This document shows positions 7,698-16,288 of a stretch of 64,000 nucleotides of DNA, piece after piece. The notes below the pieces were generated by a model. That model was not told the origin of the DNA and ran no database searches. It saw nothing but the letters and a program-made list of their open reading frames with translations. Position 1 is the stretch's first letter. The number at the start of each line of letters is the position of its first letter. The stretch comes from Planctomycetota bacterium (GTDB lineage Bacteria; Planctomycetota; UBA8108; JACQVS01), in assembly GCA_028280485.1 (NCBI GenBank), contig JANQLS010000084.1, forward strand, positions 1 to 64,000, in the 5' to 3' direction. Made by a program: the position numbers and the translations under genes.

Positions 7698-9944
7698 TCA
7701 ACTTGATTGTGATAGGACAAAGCCGATCACATCCTTGGCGCAGTGCTGGCAATACCCATAATTGGCTTCCATTCGAGCGAGAACCGACTCCACCTGCTCT
7801 TTTTCAGACGGCTGAAGAGCGTCGAAATCTTCAGTACCGTGCTTGAGGATATCGTTCTCGATCAACTGTAACCGTCGCCGGCGTTCTTTAAAGAAATTTT
7901 GCCTCAAGGCTTCGAGAATTCGCGGGAAGAGCTTGTGATAGTCGATCTCTTTCTTGGGATTATCCAAGCTCCAAGCTGCGATTCGCGTCATGACATTGGA
8001 ACGGAACTCTTTTGGCTTGTCTTTGATTTCAACCAACTTCTCGACGCTCTCCATGAGGTCGAAGTTAGGCCCGTCGTAACTGTTCGTTGCTTTGTTGAAG
8101 ATTTTTTCACCACTGTCGAAGGCTTTGACATGGCGGAAGTATTCGAGAAAAACGCGATCGTACTCGGCTTCCTCCACGAGGCCGATCGAGATATAAACCT
8201 CTTCACTCGCCGTACGAACGTATTCTTTCTTCACCTCCTCAATAAATCCTTCATAGTCGTGGTAGCCACTATCCGGCTTGAGTCGAAGGTAATCGTAGAC
8301 GCTCGTATCTCGTCCAATTTCGGCGAGAGTCTCGAAAACCGCCATCGGAGTTAAACATTTGTACCTTCGATTTTCTGCCGCCAATCCCAAAGCAGTCATA
8401 ATCTCTCGCGGTGATGCTCCTCGACGTCCTTCGTACTCAGGCCCCCACAGACCTTCGAACTCCTCTTCGGCATCTTCATGCTCTGTTCGCACTTGGACGA
8501 GGTTTGAACGAAGAATTTTTTTGTCTGCTTCTTTTAGGTCAGTCGGAGGTTCACCCGTGTCGTAAAACTGTGCTTTCTCCAAGGGACTCAACTTGGAAAC
8601 TAATGCCGAAATTTTACCTTTATAATTTTTTGGATTGGGTTTCTTCAAACGAGTCAACACCGCCCAAGTGGCTGCAATTTCAGCCGTGTGTGGCGTGATG
8701 TGACGATCGCGAGAAAACAACTCTAAATGCCGCTCGTAAAGTTCGAGTTCTTTCGAGGTCTTCAAGAGATAAGGAAAGGCAATCAATTCCATCCGCCCTT
8801 TGAAACTCGAAAAATCGGGTGAACGTTTGAACATGGAGAGTTGTTTTTCGTTCGTCGTACCGATGATCACTAAGTTCAAGTAAGCCATGAAGTGAGGCAA
8901 GCTCACCGTTCCTCGTTCACAAGTGGTGAGTAAGTATTTATTAGCCTCGGGATTTCGTTTAAGGAAATCTCCATACTCTAAGATCCCATTGTTGGCATCG
9001 ATGATATCGCCGACGGGCTCGTAGAGATTCAACGTTCGCATCACCGTAGGGAGGTTCCAATTGCGCTCGTTTTGAATTGGGCGGGTTGTGGCATCGATAT
9101 TACCCTGGGGTTCGATGGTCACCGCTCCCACTCGATATCTTTTTGAAATGTAGTAACGCTCCACCTGAATGTGTCGCATGACTGCCCGCCAGTCACCCTG
9201 GTTCGCTGCGAGTAAAGCATCATAGATCTTCCGACACTTCGGACAAAGATCTCCTTCGAGAAAGTAAGCTAAGTTGTTTTCCCATTCAGAGGAATCTCCC
9301 TCAGCTCTCTTCTGCTTGATCACATCGGCCAAAATCTCCTTCCTCAATTCTTTTGGAATCAAGAAGAAGGGTGAATCGTTCATCTCACAAGGGACTCGGG
9401 CAGATATATCTTTTTCAGGTATTAAGGCGAGAGTATCTTCGTCGGTTTCTTCTTCGGAAGAATCAAATCCGATACTCAGTCTCTCAGTGTTTTCAGAGAA
9501 AATCCAATTGAAGCGAACGAGCGTCCCTTCGCGGGTCTGACTGTATTTCTCCATAGCGCCGACGAGACATTCGACAAAGCTGGTCTTTCCCGAACCATTC
9601 GGCCCGTGAAGCAAAACCATCTTCTCGGCGCGATCCTTTTTGGCAAAGCCGGAAAGAAAGGAGTAAAACTCGTTTTGGACTCGCTCTTGCCCTATGAGAG
9701 TCGTTCCACTCACTTCAGAATCAAAAACTCGAAAACGAGGTGCATCCTGCCCGATTCGGCTAGCGGGACGCTTCCCGTAGTGATCGAACATGTCGAGTAG
9801 GTATTGGGGAGCCGTTCTCAAGTAGAGCTGGGGGTGCTCTAGAAAGTCTTTGAGAAATCCTTCGAAGGAGCGGATGCTCTTTTGCTCTTGGAACTCTGCG
9901 AGCCCACGGTCGTGGATGCGCCCAAGGATGCTTTCAATCTCCAT
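7698..9944 (-). CDS. prkA: PrkA-type serine protein kinase / AAA+ protein
   Basis: PrkA proteins (YeaG in Escherichia coli) join an AAA+ ATPase to a divergent kinase-like C-terminal domain and act in stress and starvation signalling. The sequence has Walker A (GPNGSGKT, 114-121) and the family segments CPKCRKIYDALLAANQGDW and ERYYISKRYRVGAVTIEPQ. IIGTTNEKQLSMFKR follows, and a Cys-pair tail (YGYCQHC) closes the protein. At 748 residues it is about 100 longer than YeaG; part of the difference is an acidic insert (about 160-185). The usual partners, a DUF444 protein and SpoVR, are absent. Instead the gene upstream, 128 bases away on the same strand, is an FHA-domain sigma-54 activator, which suggests a shared signalling role. 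Confidence 0.88.
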   Translation of the reverse strand: MEIESILGRIHDRGLAEFQEQKSIRSFEGFLKDFLEHPQLYLRTAPQYLLDMFDHYGKRPASRIGQDAPRFRVFDSEVSGTTLIGQERVQNEFYSFLSGFAKKDRAEKMVLLHGPNGSGKTSFVECLVGAMEKYSQTREGTLVRFNWIFSENTERLSIGFDSSEEETDEDTLALIPEKDISARVPCEMNDSPFFLIPKELRKEILADVIKQKRAEGDSSEWENNLAYFLEGDLCPKCRKIYDALLAANQGDWRAVMRHIQVERYYISKRYRVGAVTIEPQGNIDATTRPIQNERNWNLPTVMRTLNLYEPVGDIIDANNGILEYGDFLKRNPEANKYLLTTCERGTVSLPHFMAYLNLVIIGTTNEKQLSMFKRSPDFSSFKGRMELIAFPYLLKTSKELELYERHLELFSRDRHITPHTAEIAATWAVLTRLKKPNPKNYKGKISALVSKLSPLEKAQFYDTGEPPTDLKEADKKILRSNLVQVRTEHEDAEEEFEGLWGPEYEGRRGASPREIMTALGLAAENRRYKCLTPMAVFETLAEIGRDTSVYDYLRLKPDSGYHDYEGFIEEVKKEYVRTASEEVYISIGLVEEAEYDRVFLEYFRHVKAFDSGEKIFNKATNSYDGPNFDLMESVEKLVEIKDKPKEFRSNVMTRIAAWSLDNPKKEIDYHKLFPRILEALRQNFFKERRRRLQLIENDILKHGTEDFDALQPSEKEQVESVLARMEANYGYCQHCAKDVIGFVLSQSS

Positions 9945-10072
9945 AGCCGACTCTTCACTTCTCGTATGGAATTCGTATGGAAACAGATAGGGAGGGGTGA
10001 GTCTTAAAATGAAAACTCTAAGGCTCGCAGGACCTGGAATCGCGAGAGCCTTCGAGTATCAAAACCTGAAGA

Positions 10073-12007
10073 TCAATCCGAATCGTATTGCTTCAACTTT
10101 TGATACAAAGTTTCTCTCGCGATGCCGAGGATATTCGCTGCTTGCGCCTTGTTTCCTCCGGTCTCCTCCAATACGCGATAGATGTACTGCTTTTCCACCT
10201 CGAACAACGACTTCAAGGTGAAGTTCAACTTCCCTCGGGAAGATTTCGAAATATTTGGAGGGAGGTCTTGAGGCTTGATCTTCTTGCCATCCCCCAGAAT
10301 CAAAGCTTGCTCAAGAACATTGCGAAGCTCACGAATGTTTCCTGGCCAGTGGTACTTGAGTAAGCACTCCCTGGCGGGTTTCGTGATCTTCACTTCCTGG
10401 TTGCTATAACCATTGAGGAAGTGCTTGGCGATCGTGATGACATCTTCACCTCGTTCCCTCAAGGGAGGAACATCGAGTGTGACCACCGCCAAGCGAAAGA
10501 ACAAATCTTCACGAAATTTGCCTTCTTCGATCAGCTTTTGTAGATCCTGGTTGGTCGCCGAGATCACCCGGATATCAACCTCCACTTCGGACTTTCCGCC
10601 TACCCGGTAAAACTTGCGTTCTTGAAGAGCCCGCAGGATTTTCACCTGCATGTCTAAGGGCATGTCTCCCACTTCGTCCAAGAAGAGAGTTCCGCCGTTC
10701 GCCATCTCAAATTTCCCGAGGGTCCTCTGATCAGCTCCGGTGAACGCGCCCTTCTCGTGACCGAAGAGCTCACTCTCGACCAGGGTCGGAGGGATCGCTC
10801 CACAGTTTACCGCGATAAACGCTTCGTCCTTTCTTGTAGATCGGTTGTGAATCGCCCGAGCAATAAGTTCTTTTCCGGTACCATTTTCTCCGGCGACTAA
10901 AACGGACGTATCTCGGGGAGCCACTTTCTCGATAATGGAGAAGATCTGCTGCAGTTTGGCGTCATCTCCGATAACTTTGACTTCACCTTCAGAAGAAGAA
11001 AGTGAGCGTAAACGCTCATTTTCACGCTGAAGACGAGTTTGGTTTTCAAAGTTTTGAAGCGCAAGGGCCGCTAATCTTGCGAGCGAACTCACGAACTCGA
11101 GGTCGCTGCGGTCAAATTCATCCCGTTGGTTTCGAGTGTCGACATAGACGAGGCCGATAAAATGATTCCCGTGGACCAAGGGCGCGCAGATGAACGAGCG
11201 AATTTGAAGATCGACGACGCTCATCCCAAAATCTTGGCGGTGAGGAAGATCTTGAACCAAGACAGCTCGACGTTGACGAGTGATGTGATTGAAAATCGTT
11301 TCACTCATCTCGATGGATTGGGCTTTATCCCCCCGAATGGGGTCCCAAAAGCGAACAACGGTGAGACTGAGTAGAGTGTCATCTCCCTCGACGTCTCCCC
11401 CCGAGCGAGCTAAACCAATAAAACCACGTTCGGCTTCGATTTCTTGTGTTGCCGTTGAGAGGAGCAGCTCGAACACATCATCGGGCTCTTCACAACTCAT
11501 CAGCTCCTCACTGAATCGATAGAGCCGAGAAAGCCGACCGTACTCTTTTTCGGCCACTGTGGGCTGGGTAAGATCGGGGCGTTCAAAAGCAACGGTTTGA
11601 GCGTCGAGCGATATATTGCCCCCGTCTTCCTCGAAGGTACTGTCATGCTTGGTTGCGTGGCTATCGCGAATGACCTTGAGAGAGTGGGTTGGGGTGGCGG
11701 TAGGATCGTGGTATTCAAGTTCGGTCTGACCGATCACGATGTGATCGCCGTGCCTCAGGGCTTGCGATTGGATATGCTCACCGTTGAGTCGGATTGGGTT
11801 TTTGCCCCCGAGGTCCTCGATGATGGCCGCCTGAGCGTCGTAATGGATCTGGGCATGAATTCGCGAAACCAAAGCGTCTTGAAGAACGACATGGTTGCTT
11901 TTTTGACGACCGATAGACGTGGTGCCCATCTCGAGGTCGAATTCAGTACCCGCAAGCTCGTACGGTTTAAGGATGCGAAGCCGTGGAGGCTCCGGAAGCG
12001 CCTTCAT
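10073..12007 (-). CDS. FHA-GAF sigma-54-dependent transcriptional activator
   Basis: This enhancer-binding protein would activate sigma-54 promoters. Domains in order: an FHA phosphothreonine-binding domain (about 15-105, TSIGRQKSNHVVLQ and SRIHAQI); a linker; a GAF sensor domain (about 165-315); an AAA+ domain (about 345-570) with Walker A (GENGTGKE); and a Fis-type helix-turn-helix at the C-terminus (NKAQAANILGIARETLYQKL). The sigma-54 contact loop GAFTGA is intact in ELFGHEKGAFTGAD, so it should be competent for activation. FHA in place of a receiver domain points to control by Ser/Thr phosphorylation, and a PrkA kinase gene lies directly downstream. No -24/-12 promoter was identified in the window, so its targets are unknown. 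Confidence 0.92.
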   Translation of the reverse strand: MKALPEPPRLRILKPYELAGTEFDLEMGTTSIGRQKSNHVVLQDALVSRIHAQIHYDAQAAIIEDLGGKNPIRLNGEHIQSQALRHGDHIVIGQTELEYHDPTATPTHSLKVIRDSHATKHDSTFEEDGGNISLDAQTVAFERPDLTQPTVAEKEYGRLSRLYRFSEELMSCEEPDDVFELLLSTATQEIEAERGFIGLARSGGDVEGDDTLLSLTVVRFWDPIRGDKAQSIEMSETIFNHITRQRRAVLVQDLPHRQDFGMSVVDLQIRSFICAPLVHGNHFIGLVYVDTRNQRDEFDRSDLEFVSSLARLAALALQNFENQTRLQRENERLRSLSSSEGEVKVIGDDAKLQQIFSIIEKVAPRDTSVLVAGENGTGKELIARAIHNRSTRKDEAFIAVNCGAIPPTLVESELFGHEKGAFTGADQRTLGKFEMANGGTLFLDEVGDMPLDMQVKILRALQERKFYRVGGKSEVEVDIRVISATNQDLQKLIEEGKFREDLFFRLAVVTLDVPPLRERGEDVITIAKHFLNGYSNQEVKITKPARECLLKYHWPGNIRELRNVLEQALILGDGKKIKPQDLPPNISKSSRGKLNFTLKSLFEVEKQYIYRVLEETGGNKAQAANILGIARETLYQKLKQYDSD

Positions 12008-12199
12008 GTTGACTAATGAATTTAAAAGTTGGAACCTTGCAAAACCCAGATAGCCCTAACACAATTAATTAAAGCCATTTATAAAAACTCGCTCAGAGAT
12101 CAAAACCCAATGTCTCTGGGCTGGACCCACCAATTTGGAGGTCTTAATGGGAAGTGCTTCTCAAAAAATATGTCAGGTTTTCAGACGACTACTATACTC

Positions 12200-12275
12200 C
12201 ATAAATTCCGCTTAGAGCGAAGAATTTCGAGTTCCTATGAACATCATCGAGTCCGATAACTCGATGGAATTTATG
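12200..12275. other. Cloverleaf-shaped inverted-repeat element upstream of lat
   Basis: A perfect 10-bp outer stem (CATAAATTCC, 12200-12209, with GGAATTTATG, 12266-12275) encloses three hairpins. They are CGCT-TAG-AGCG at 12209-12219, GTTC-CTAT-GAAC at 12231-12242, and CATCGAGT-CCGATA-ACTCGATG at 12245-12266. The hairpins share single boundary bases with the outer stem, so not all pairs can form at once. Size and shape recall a tRNA, but the tRNA consensus bases are missing. It lies about 310 bases before lat and could be a structured leader or a mobile repeat. Confidence 0.4.
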
Positions 12276-12526
12276 TCGCGATGGTGTTGGGATGACCCTG
12301 AAATGACCTAACTCGTAGAACCTTCAGTAATAAGACGCTTTATCTCCCCGTTCTTTTCAAAACAAATCCTAATAGTTTTCTAATTTCTCATTCTATTTTC
12401 AGGTTCTCGATCGCAGCCGGGAGGCTTAGAGAGTTGGCGAGATTCAAAATCAGAGGCTAAACTAACTTATATAAGCCTAGGTGGATTGAGCCTAAGCACA
12501 AAAAAGAAGAGAACTTAAAAATCTTT

Positions 12527-12559
12527 ATTCGGATCGTCTCTCCCGATCGAAATCCGAAT
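12527..12559. promoter_or_regulatory. Inverted repeat just upstream of lat
   Basis: ATTCGGAT (12527-12534) and ATCCGAAT (12552-12559) are perfect inverted copies separated by 17 bases, ending 29 bases before the lat ATG. Position and symmetry suit an operator or a leader hairpin. The regulator is unknown. Confidence 0.4.
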
Positions 12560-12588
12560 GAGCACTCCGAAAAAGCAAGGAGTTGAGG

Positions 12589-13920
12589 ATGTCTACCCAG
12601 ATCCAATCCCCCCATCAGTCACAAGTGCACGAGACGCTCAGCCAGTACATCTTGACCGATGGCTTCCCTTTGGTTTTTGACATGGAAGCCAGCCAAGGAA
12701 GTTGGATCGTCGATGCTCGTGATGGCGAAAAGTATCTCGATTTATTCTCATTCTTCGCTAGCCTCCCTCTGGGCTTCAATCATCCCGTATTTAACTCCAA
12801 TACATTCAAGGGACAGATTTTAAAAGCCGCGACTCACAAACCATCGAATAGCGATGCTTACACCGAAGAGTACGCTCGATTCGTAGAGATCTTTGGTACC
12901 CAAGCTGCCGGACCGGACTTCCCCCACTTGTTCTTTGTGGAGGGTGGAGCCCTCGCGGTTGAGAACGCGATGAAGACCGCCTTCGACTGGAAGGTTCGTA
13001 AGAACTTGGCTGCGGGTCGTTCACCTTTGGGTACTCAGATCCTTCACTTTAAAGAAGCCTTTCACGGCCGATCAGGCTACACCCTTTCCGTAACGAATAC
13101 GGATCCCGTCAAGACGGACTTCTTTCCTAAGTTCGATTGGCCACGAATCGAGAATCCGAAGATCCAATTTCCATTGGAGCCCGGTGAAGTTTCGCGAGTT
13201 GAAGAACAAGAGCGCCTGGCATTGGTCGCGATGGAAGAGTGTTTCAAGCGCAACAACCACGACATCGCCGGAATCTTGATCGAACCGATTCAAGGTGAAG
13301 GGGGTGACAATCACTTCAGGCCTCAATTCTTTGCGACACTGAGAACTCTCGCTGATCGCCACGATGCTCTGCTGATTTTTGACGAAGTCCAAACCGGTTT
13401 CGGATTAACCGGAAAGTTTTGGGCGTACGAGCACTACGGAGTACGCCCGGATATCGTTTGCTTCGGGAAGAAAGCCCAAGTCTGTGGAATCATGGTGGGT
13501 CAACGGGTGGAAGAAGTTCAAGACCACGTCTTCGAGATGTCGAGCCGTATCAATTCGACCTGGGGTGGAAGTCTGGTCGATATGGTGAGGTGTGAGTGGA
13601 TTCTCAAAACGATCGAAGAAGAATCCCTTGTCGACCGTGCCTTGAGCCTCGGCAAAATTCTCCAGGATGGCTTGCGAGCCATTTCGAGCGCTCACCCAGA
13701 ACTGATTTCAAATGTACGAGGGAAAGGACTCTTTTGCGCCTTTGATATGGAGTCGAGCGAATTGCGTTCGACTTTCTTGAAAGAGGCAACGAAGGAGCAT
13801 CTCCTCATCTTGCCTTGCGGGGAGATCTCGGTACGGTTCCGACCGGCGCTTACGATCAAGGAAGCAGATATCGCTTTTGCCCTGGAAGCGATTGAGCGCG
13901 TTGTTGATAAATTGGCTTAG
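12589..13920 (+). CDS. lat: L-lysine 6-transaminase
   Basis: This PLP enzyme moves the epsilon-amino group of lysine to 2-oxoglutarate, giving alpha-aminoadipate semialdehyde (piperideine-6-carboxylate). Family stretches include FSFFASLPLGFNHP near the N-terminus, FVEGGALAVENAMK, EPIQGEGGDNHF, FDEVQTGFGLTGKFWA and the PLP-lysine region CFGKKAQVCGIMVG (about 290-302). The ATG at 12589 is chosen because AAGGAG lies six bases before it; the TTG at 12583 directly abuts that site and is not usable. The gene converges on glutaryl-CoA dehydrogenase with a four-base overlap of the 3' ends. Together they suggest lysine breakdown through 2-aminoadipate to glutaryl-CoA. Confidence 0.9.
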   Translation: MSTQIQSPHQSQVHETLSQYILTDGFPLVFDMEASQGSWIVDARDGEKYLDLFSFFASLPLGFNHPVFNSNTFKGQILKAATHKPSNSDAYTEEYARFVEIFGTQAAGPDFPHLFFVEGGALAVENAMKTAFDWKVRKNLAAGRSPLGTQILHFKEAFHGRSGYTLSVTNTDPVKTDFFPKFDWPRIENPKIQFPLEPGEVSRVEEQERLALVAMEECFKRNNHDIAGILIEPIQGEGGDNHFRPQFFATLRTLADRHDALLIFDEVQTGFGLTGKFWAYEHYGVRPDIVCFGKKAQVCGIMVGQRVEEVQDHVFEMSSRINSTWGGSLVDMVRCEWILKTIEEESLVDRALSLGKILQDGLRAISSAHPELISNVRGKGLFCAFDMESSELRSTFLKEATKEHLLILPCGEISVRFRPALTIKEADIAFALEAIERVVDKLA

Positions 13921-15086
13921 CTATAGGCTGGAATGCCGGTGACGTCATGGCCGATGACGAGGGTGTGTATTTGATGGGTTCCTTCGTAGGTAAGGACCGA
14001 TTCTAAGTTCGCCATGTGTCGGCCGACACAGTACTCGTGCGTGACTCCGTTGGCACCGAGTAACTCTCTCGCCGATCGCGCAACCTTCAATGCCATGGCG
14101 ACATTATTTCGCTTAGCCAAAGAGATTTGTTGCGGGCGCACTTCCCCCTGGGATTTGATCTGACCCAATCGAAGCGCCAAGAGTTGTCCTTGAGTGATCT
14201 CACCCACCATATCGGCTAAGCGTTCTTGAATCAGTTGAAAGCTGGCGATCGGTTTACCAAACTGAATCCGCGACGTTGAGTAAGTTAAGGCTTCGTGATA
14301 ACAAGCCATCGCAGCTCCCACCGCTCCCCACGAAATTCCAAACCTCGCTTGATTCAAACAAGACAAAGGGCCTTTTAAGCCCTCAACCGATGGTAACAAA
14401 CGATCTTTGGGTAAGCGCACCTCATCAAAGTGAAGCTGCGAAGTGATCGAAGCGCGGAGACTCCACTTATCTTTTTGGAGGGTTGTCGTGAATCCAGGGT
14501 CATCTTTCTCAACTAGAAATCCCCTGATCACTTCCCCATCTTTTGCCCAGACCACTGCGACATCCGCAATCGATCCATTCGTGATCCACATCTTGTTGCC
14601 ACTCAAAATGTAATCATCACCATCGCGTTGAACACGAGTGATCATCCCAGAGGGATTCGATCCGTGATCGGGTTCAGTGAGACCGAAGCAACCAATCTTT
14701 TTCCCCTGGGCCATACCCGGTAACCACTTTTGCTTTTGCTCTTCTGATCCAAAAGCATAGATGGCGTACATCGCCAAGGATCCCTGAACCGAAACGAAAC
14801 TACGAATCCCAGAATCCCCACGCTCGAGTTCTTGCAGGATGAGTCCATAAGCAATCGGGCTGACCCCAGCGCATTCATAGCCTTCGATGGAAGCACCCAA
14901 TAATCCCAATGCCGCGATCTCGGGGACGAGGTCTTGAGGGAAGGTGTTTTCTTCAAAGTTTTTAGCGATGTTGGGAAGGACTCGATCTTCGACAAACTTC
15001 CGAACGGTATCACGAATCAGCCGCTCTTCATCGCTTAAGAGGGCATCGACGTCAAAGTAGTCCAATCCTCGGTAACTGGTTTCCAC
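13917..15086 (-). CDS. gcdH: Glutaryl-CoA dehydrogenase
   Basis: This FAD enzyme oxidatively decarboxylates glutaryl-CoA to crotonyl-CoA, a late step of lysine and tryptophan breakdown. The 389-residue length is typical. The glutaryl-CoA branch of the acyl-CoA dehydrogenases is indicated by RSFVSVQGSLAMYAIYAFGSE (R95 and S99 match the substrate-carboxylate residues of the human enzyme), CFGLTEPDHGSNPSGM, and the C-terminal YEGTHQIHTLVIG with the catalytic Glu at about 368. The start is GTG with AGGAGG six bases upstream. The 3' end overlaps lat by four bases. Assignment as glutaryl- rather than short-chain acyl-CoA dehydrogenase rests on these motifs and on the lat context. Confidence 0.88.
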   Translation of the reverse strand: METSYRGLDYFDVDALLSDEERLIRDTVRKFVEDRVLPNIAKNFEENTFPQDLVPEIAALGLLGASIEGYECAGVSPIAYGLILQELERGDSGIRSFVSVQGSLAMYAIYAFGSEEQKQKWLPGMAQGKKIGCFGLTEPDHGSNPSGMITRVQRDGDDYILSGNKMWITNGSIADVAVVWAKDGEVIRGFLVEKDDPGFTTTLQKDKWSLRASITSQLHFDEVRLPKDRLLPSVEGLKGPLSCLNQARFGISWGAVGAAMACYHEALTYSTSRIQFGKPIASFQLIQERLADMVGEITQGQLLALRLGQIKSQGEVRPQQISLAKRNNVAMALKVARSARELLGANGVTHEYCVGRHMANLESVLTYEGTHQIHTLVIGHDVTGIPAYS

Positions 15087-15184
15087 GGGGAACCTCCTAG
15101 AAAGATAATGAATGATCTATTATCTTTATCGGGACCTGTCGGAGGGAACGCGAGAAAAATCGGGTTGTTAGATTTTAAAAATCT

Positions 15185-15318
15185 CACCTGTAGAGGCAGG
15201 GCATGCGCCTGCCCAATTCCTGGGTCGACGCAATCTTTTAAAACTGTTCACTTATGCCCGGGAAACAGGCGCCCACGAGGGACCCCCCTACAAACAATGT
15301 AGATTTGTAGGGTCGTGG
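15185..15318. repeat. Two hairpin repeats between gcdH and tRNA-Glu(UUC)
   Basis: Near 15195-15213 a GGCAGG/CCTGCC palindrome surrounds GCATGCG. At 15273-15318 the arms CCACGA and TCGTGG frame an inner stem of CCCTACAAA and TTTGTAGGG. They resemble dispersed intergenic hairpins and lie on the 3' side of the tRNA, as in the other tRNA loci of this window. The remaining gap between gcdH and the tRNA (15087-15496) shows no gene. Confidence 0.55.
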
Positions 15319-15496
15319 CATCAGAGGGAGGTGAAAAAAAATTAATGTGGTCACACCTCAAAGTAGATCGCGTTAAAGGACCTAATCCCGGTTTCGTAGG
15401 CAGGAGTGGGCACTTTTTAAGACCTAAGAACCTGGAATTTAAATTTAAAATGGGAGAGCTATTGTGGGGAGGGAGAGAATACGAAGAAAAAAAGAA

Positions 15497-15571
15497 TGAC
15501 CCCAAGGGGATTCGAACCCCTGTTACAAGGATGAAAACCTTGTGTCCTAGGCCAGGCTAGACGATGGGGCC
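15497..15571 (-). tRNA. tRNA-Glu (anticodon UUC)
   Basis: Read on the minus strand, the cloverleaf has a 7-bp acceptor stem (GGCCCCA with TGGGGTC), a T arm with GTTCGAATC, and an anticodon loop TTTTCAT giving TTC, which reads GAA and GAG. The discriminator base is A and CCA is not encoded. A second Glu tRNA (CUC) at 55851 is nearly identical outside the anticodon loop. Confidence 0.96.
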
Positions 15572-16288
15572 ATTGGTATTCTCTGCTTCAAGTCGCTGAA
15601 GGGGTTTCAGCTGAACTTTTAGTGCTACAGAAGGATTTAATGGAAGGTGTCTCGAAAAAACAGCTTCCGAAGTTGAATCCTTTTGTAGGACTATCCCGGC
15701 TTAAGGTAAACACTTAGAACCGGTATACATGATTTGATTACTGCTTCGATCTCTAGCCTGTATCCGAACCGAAGCTCAAATCATTTGAGCAATGTTAATA
15801 CCTAAATCGTGAACCGGTTTCAATCTTCTTTTCATTTTTTTATTAAGCAAACCCATATCTCTTTAAATTTAAAGAACTTGCGAATGACTCAATGCATGCT
15901 TCATCGCCCCCATTCTGACTGATATAATTTGAATTGGTCCGAAGGTTTATCGATGTTAACGGGTTTAACAGGTTTGAAGTTAAAGATTTAAGCCCCCATA
16001 AAGCCCGCCTGATTCACCGTGAACCCTCGAATCAGGGTCTCAGAAATAGCCTTCTCTTAAATTGAGGCATGAATCTTTACGGGAAACGTTTAGCGGCCGA
16101 AGGTTCCCTGGGCGTACTCAACTGGGTCACTCTTAATCTTCAATTAATTTCAAAAATCCATAGGAATCTACCGATGGGCTGAGCCACTCTGTCTCCAGCT
16201 CCCCCCATTGAGATAGAGGTCCTGTTTTTGAGTACAAAACCACCAATAAAGGAGAAAGTCCGCCGACATACTAGCGGCTTTCAACACG
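15572..16288. other. 717-bp gap upstream of the large secreted protein
   Basis: No gene, RNA or clear repeat was found. It should contain the promoter of tRNA-Glu on the minus strand and that of the large gene on the plus strand. A purine-rich AAGGAGAAAG lies about 30 bases before the ATG at 16289, too far to serve it directly. Confidence 0.5.

Larger units (their letters stand above)
12008..12588. other. Divergent gap between the sigma-54 activator and lat
   Basis: No convincing gene is present. The stretch holds the cloverleaf element at 12200-12275 and an 8-bp inverted repeat at 12527-12559 just before lat. It must carry the promoters of two divergent genes. I could not match it to a lysine riboswitch. 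Confidence 0.5.

Noticed and set aside
7899-8354. A 151-codon plus-strand frame with hydrophobic stretches
   Set aside because: It is antisense to prkA, whose family match is unambiguous.
11597-12016. A 139-codon plus-strand frame
   Set aside because: It is antisense to the FHA and GAF coding part of the sigma-54 activator.
12200-12275. A degenerate tRNA gene
   Set aside because: Size and shape fit, but there is no T-loop GTTCRA, no D-loop GG and the outer stem is 10 bp, not 7.
12008-12588. Lysine riboswitch upstream of lat
   Set aside because: The gap lacks the conserved core of the lysine aptamer that I could look for by eye; a covariance search would settle it.
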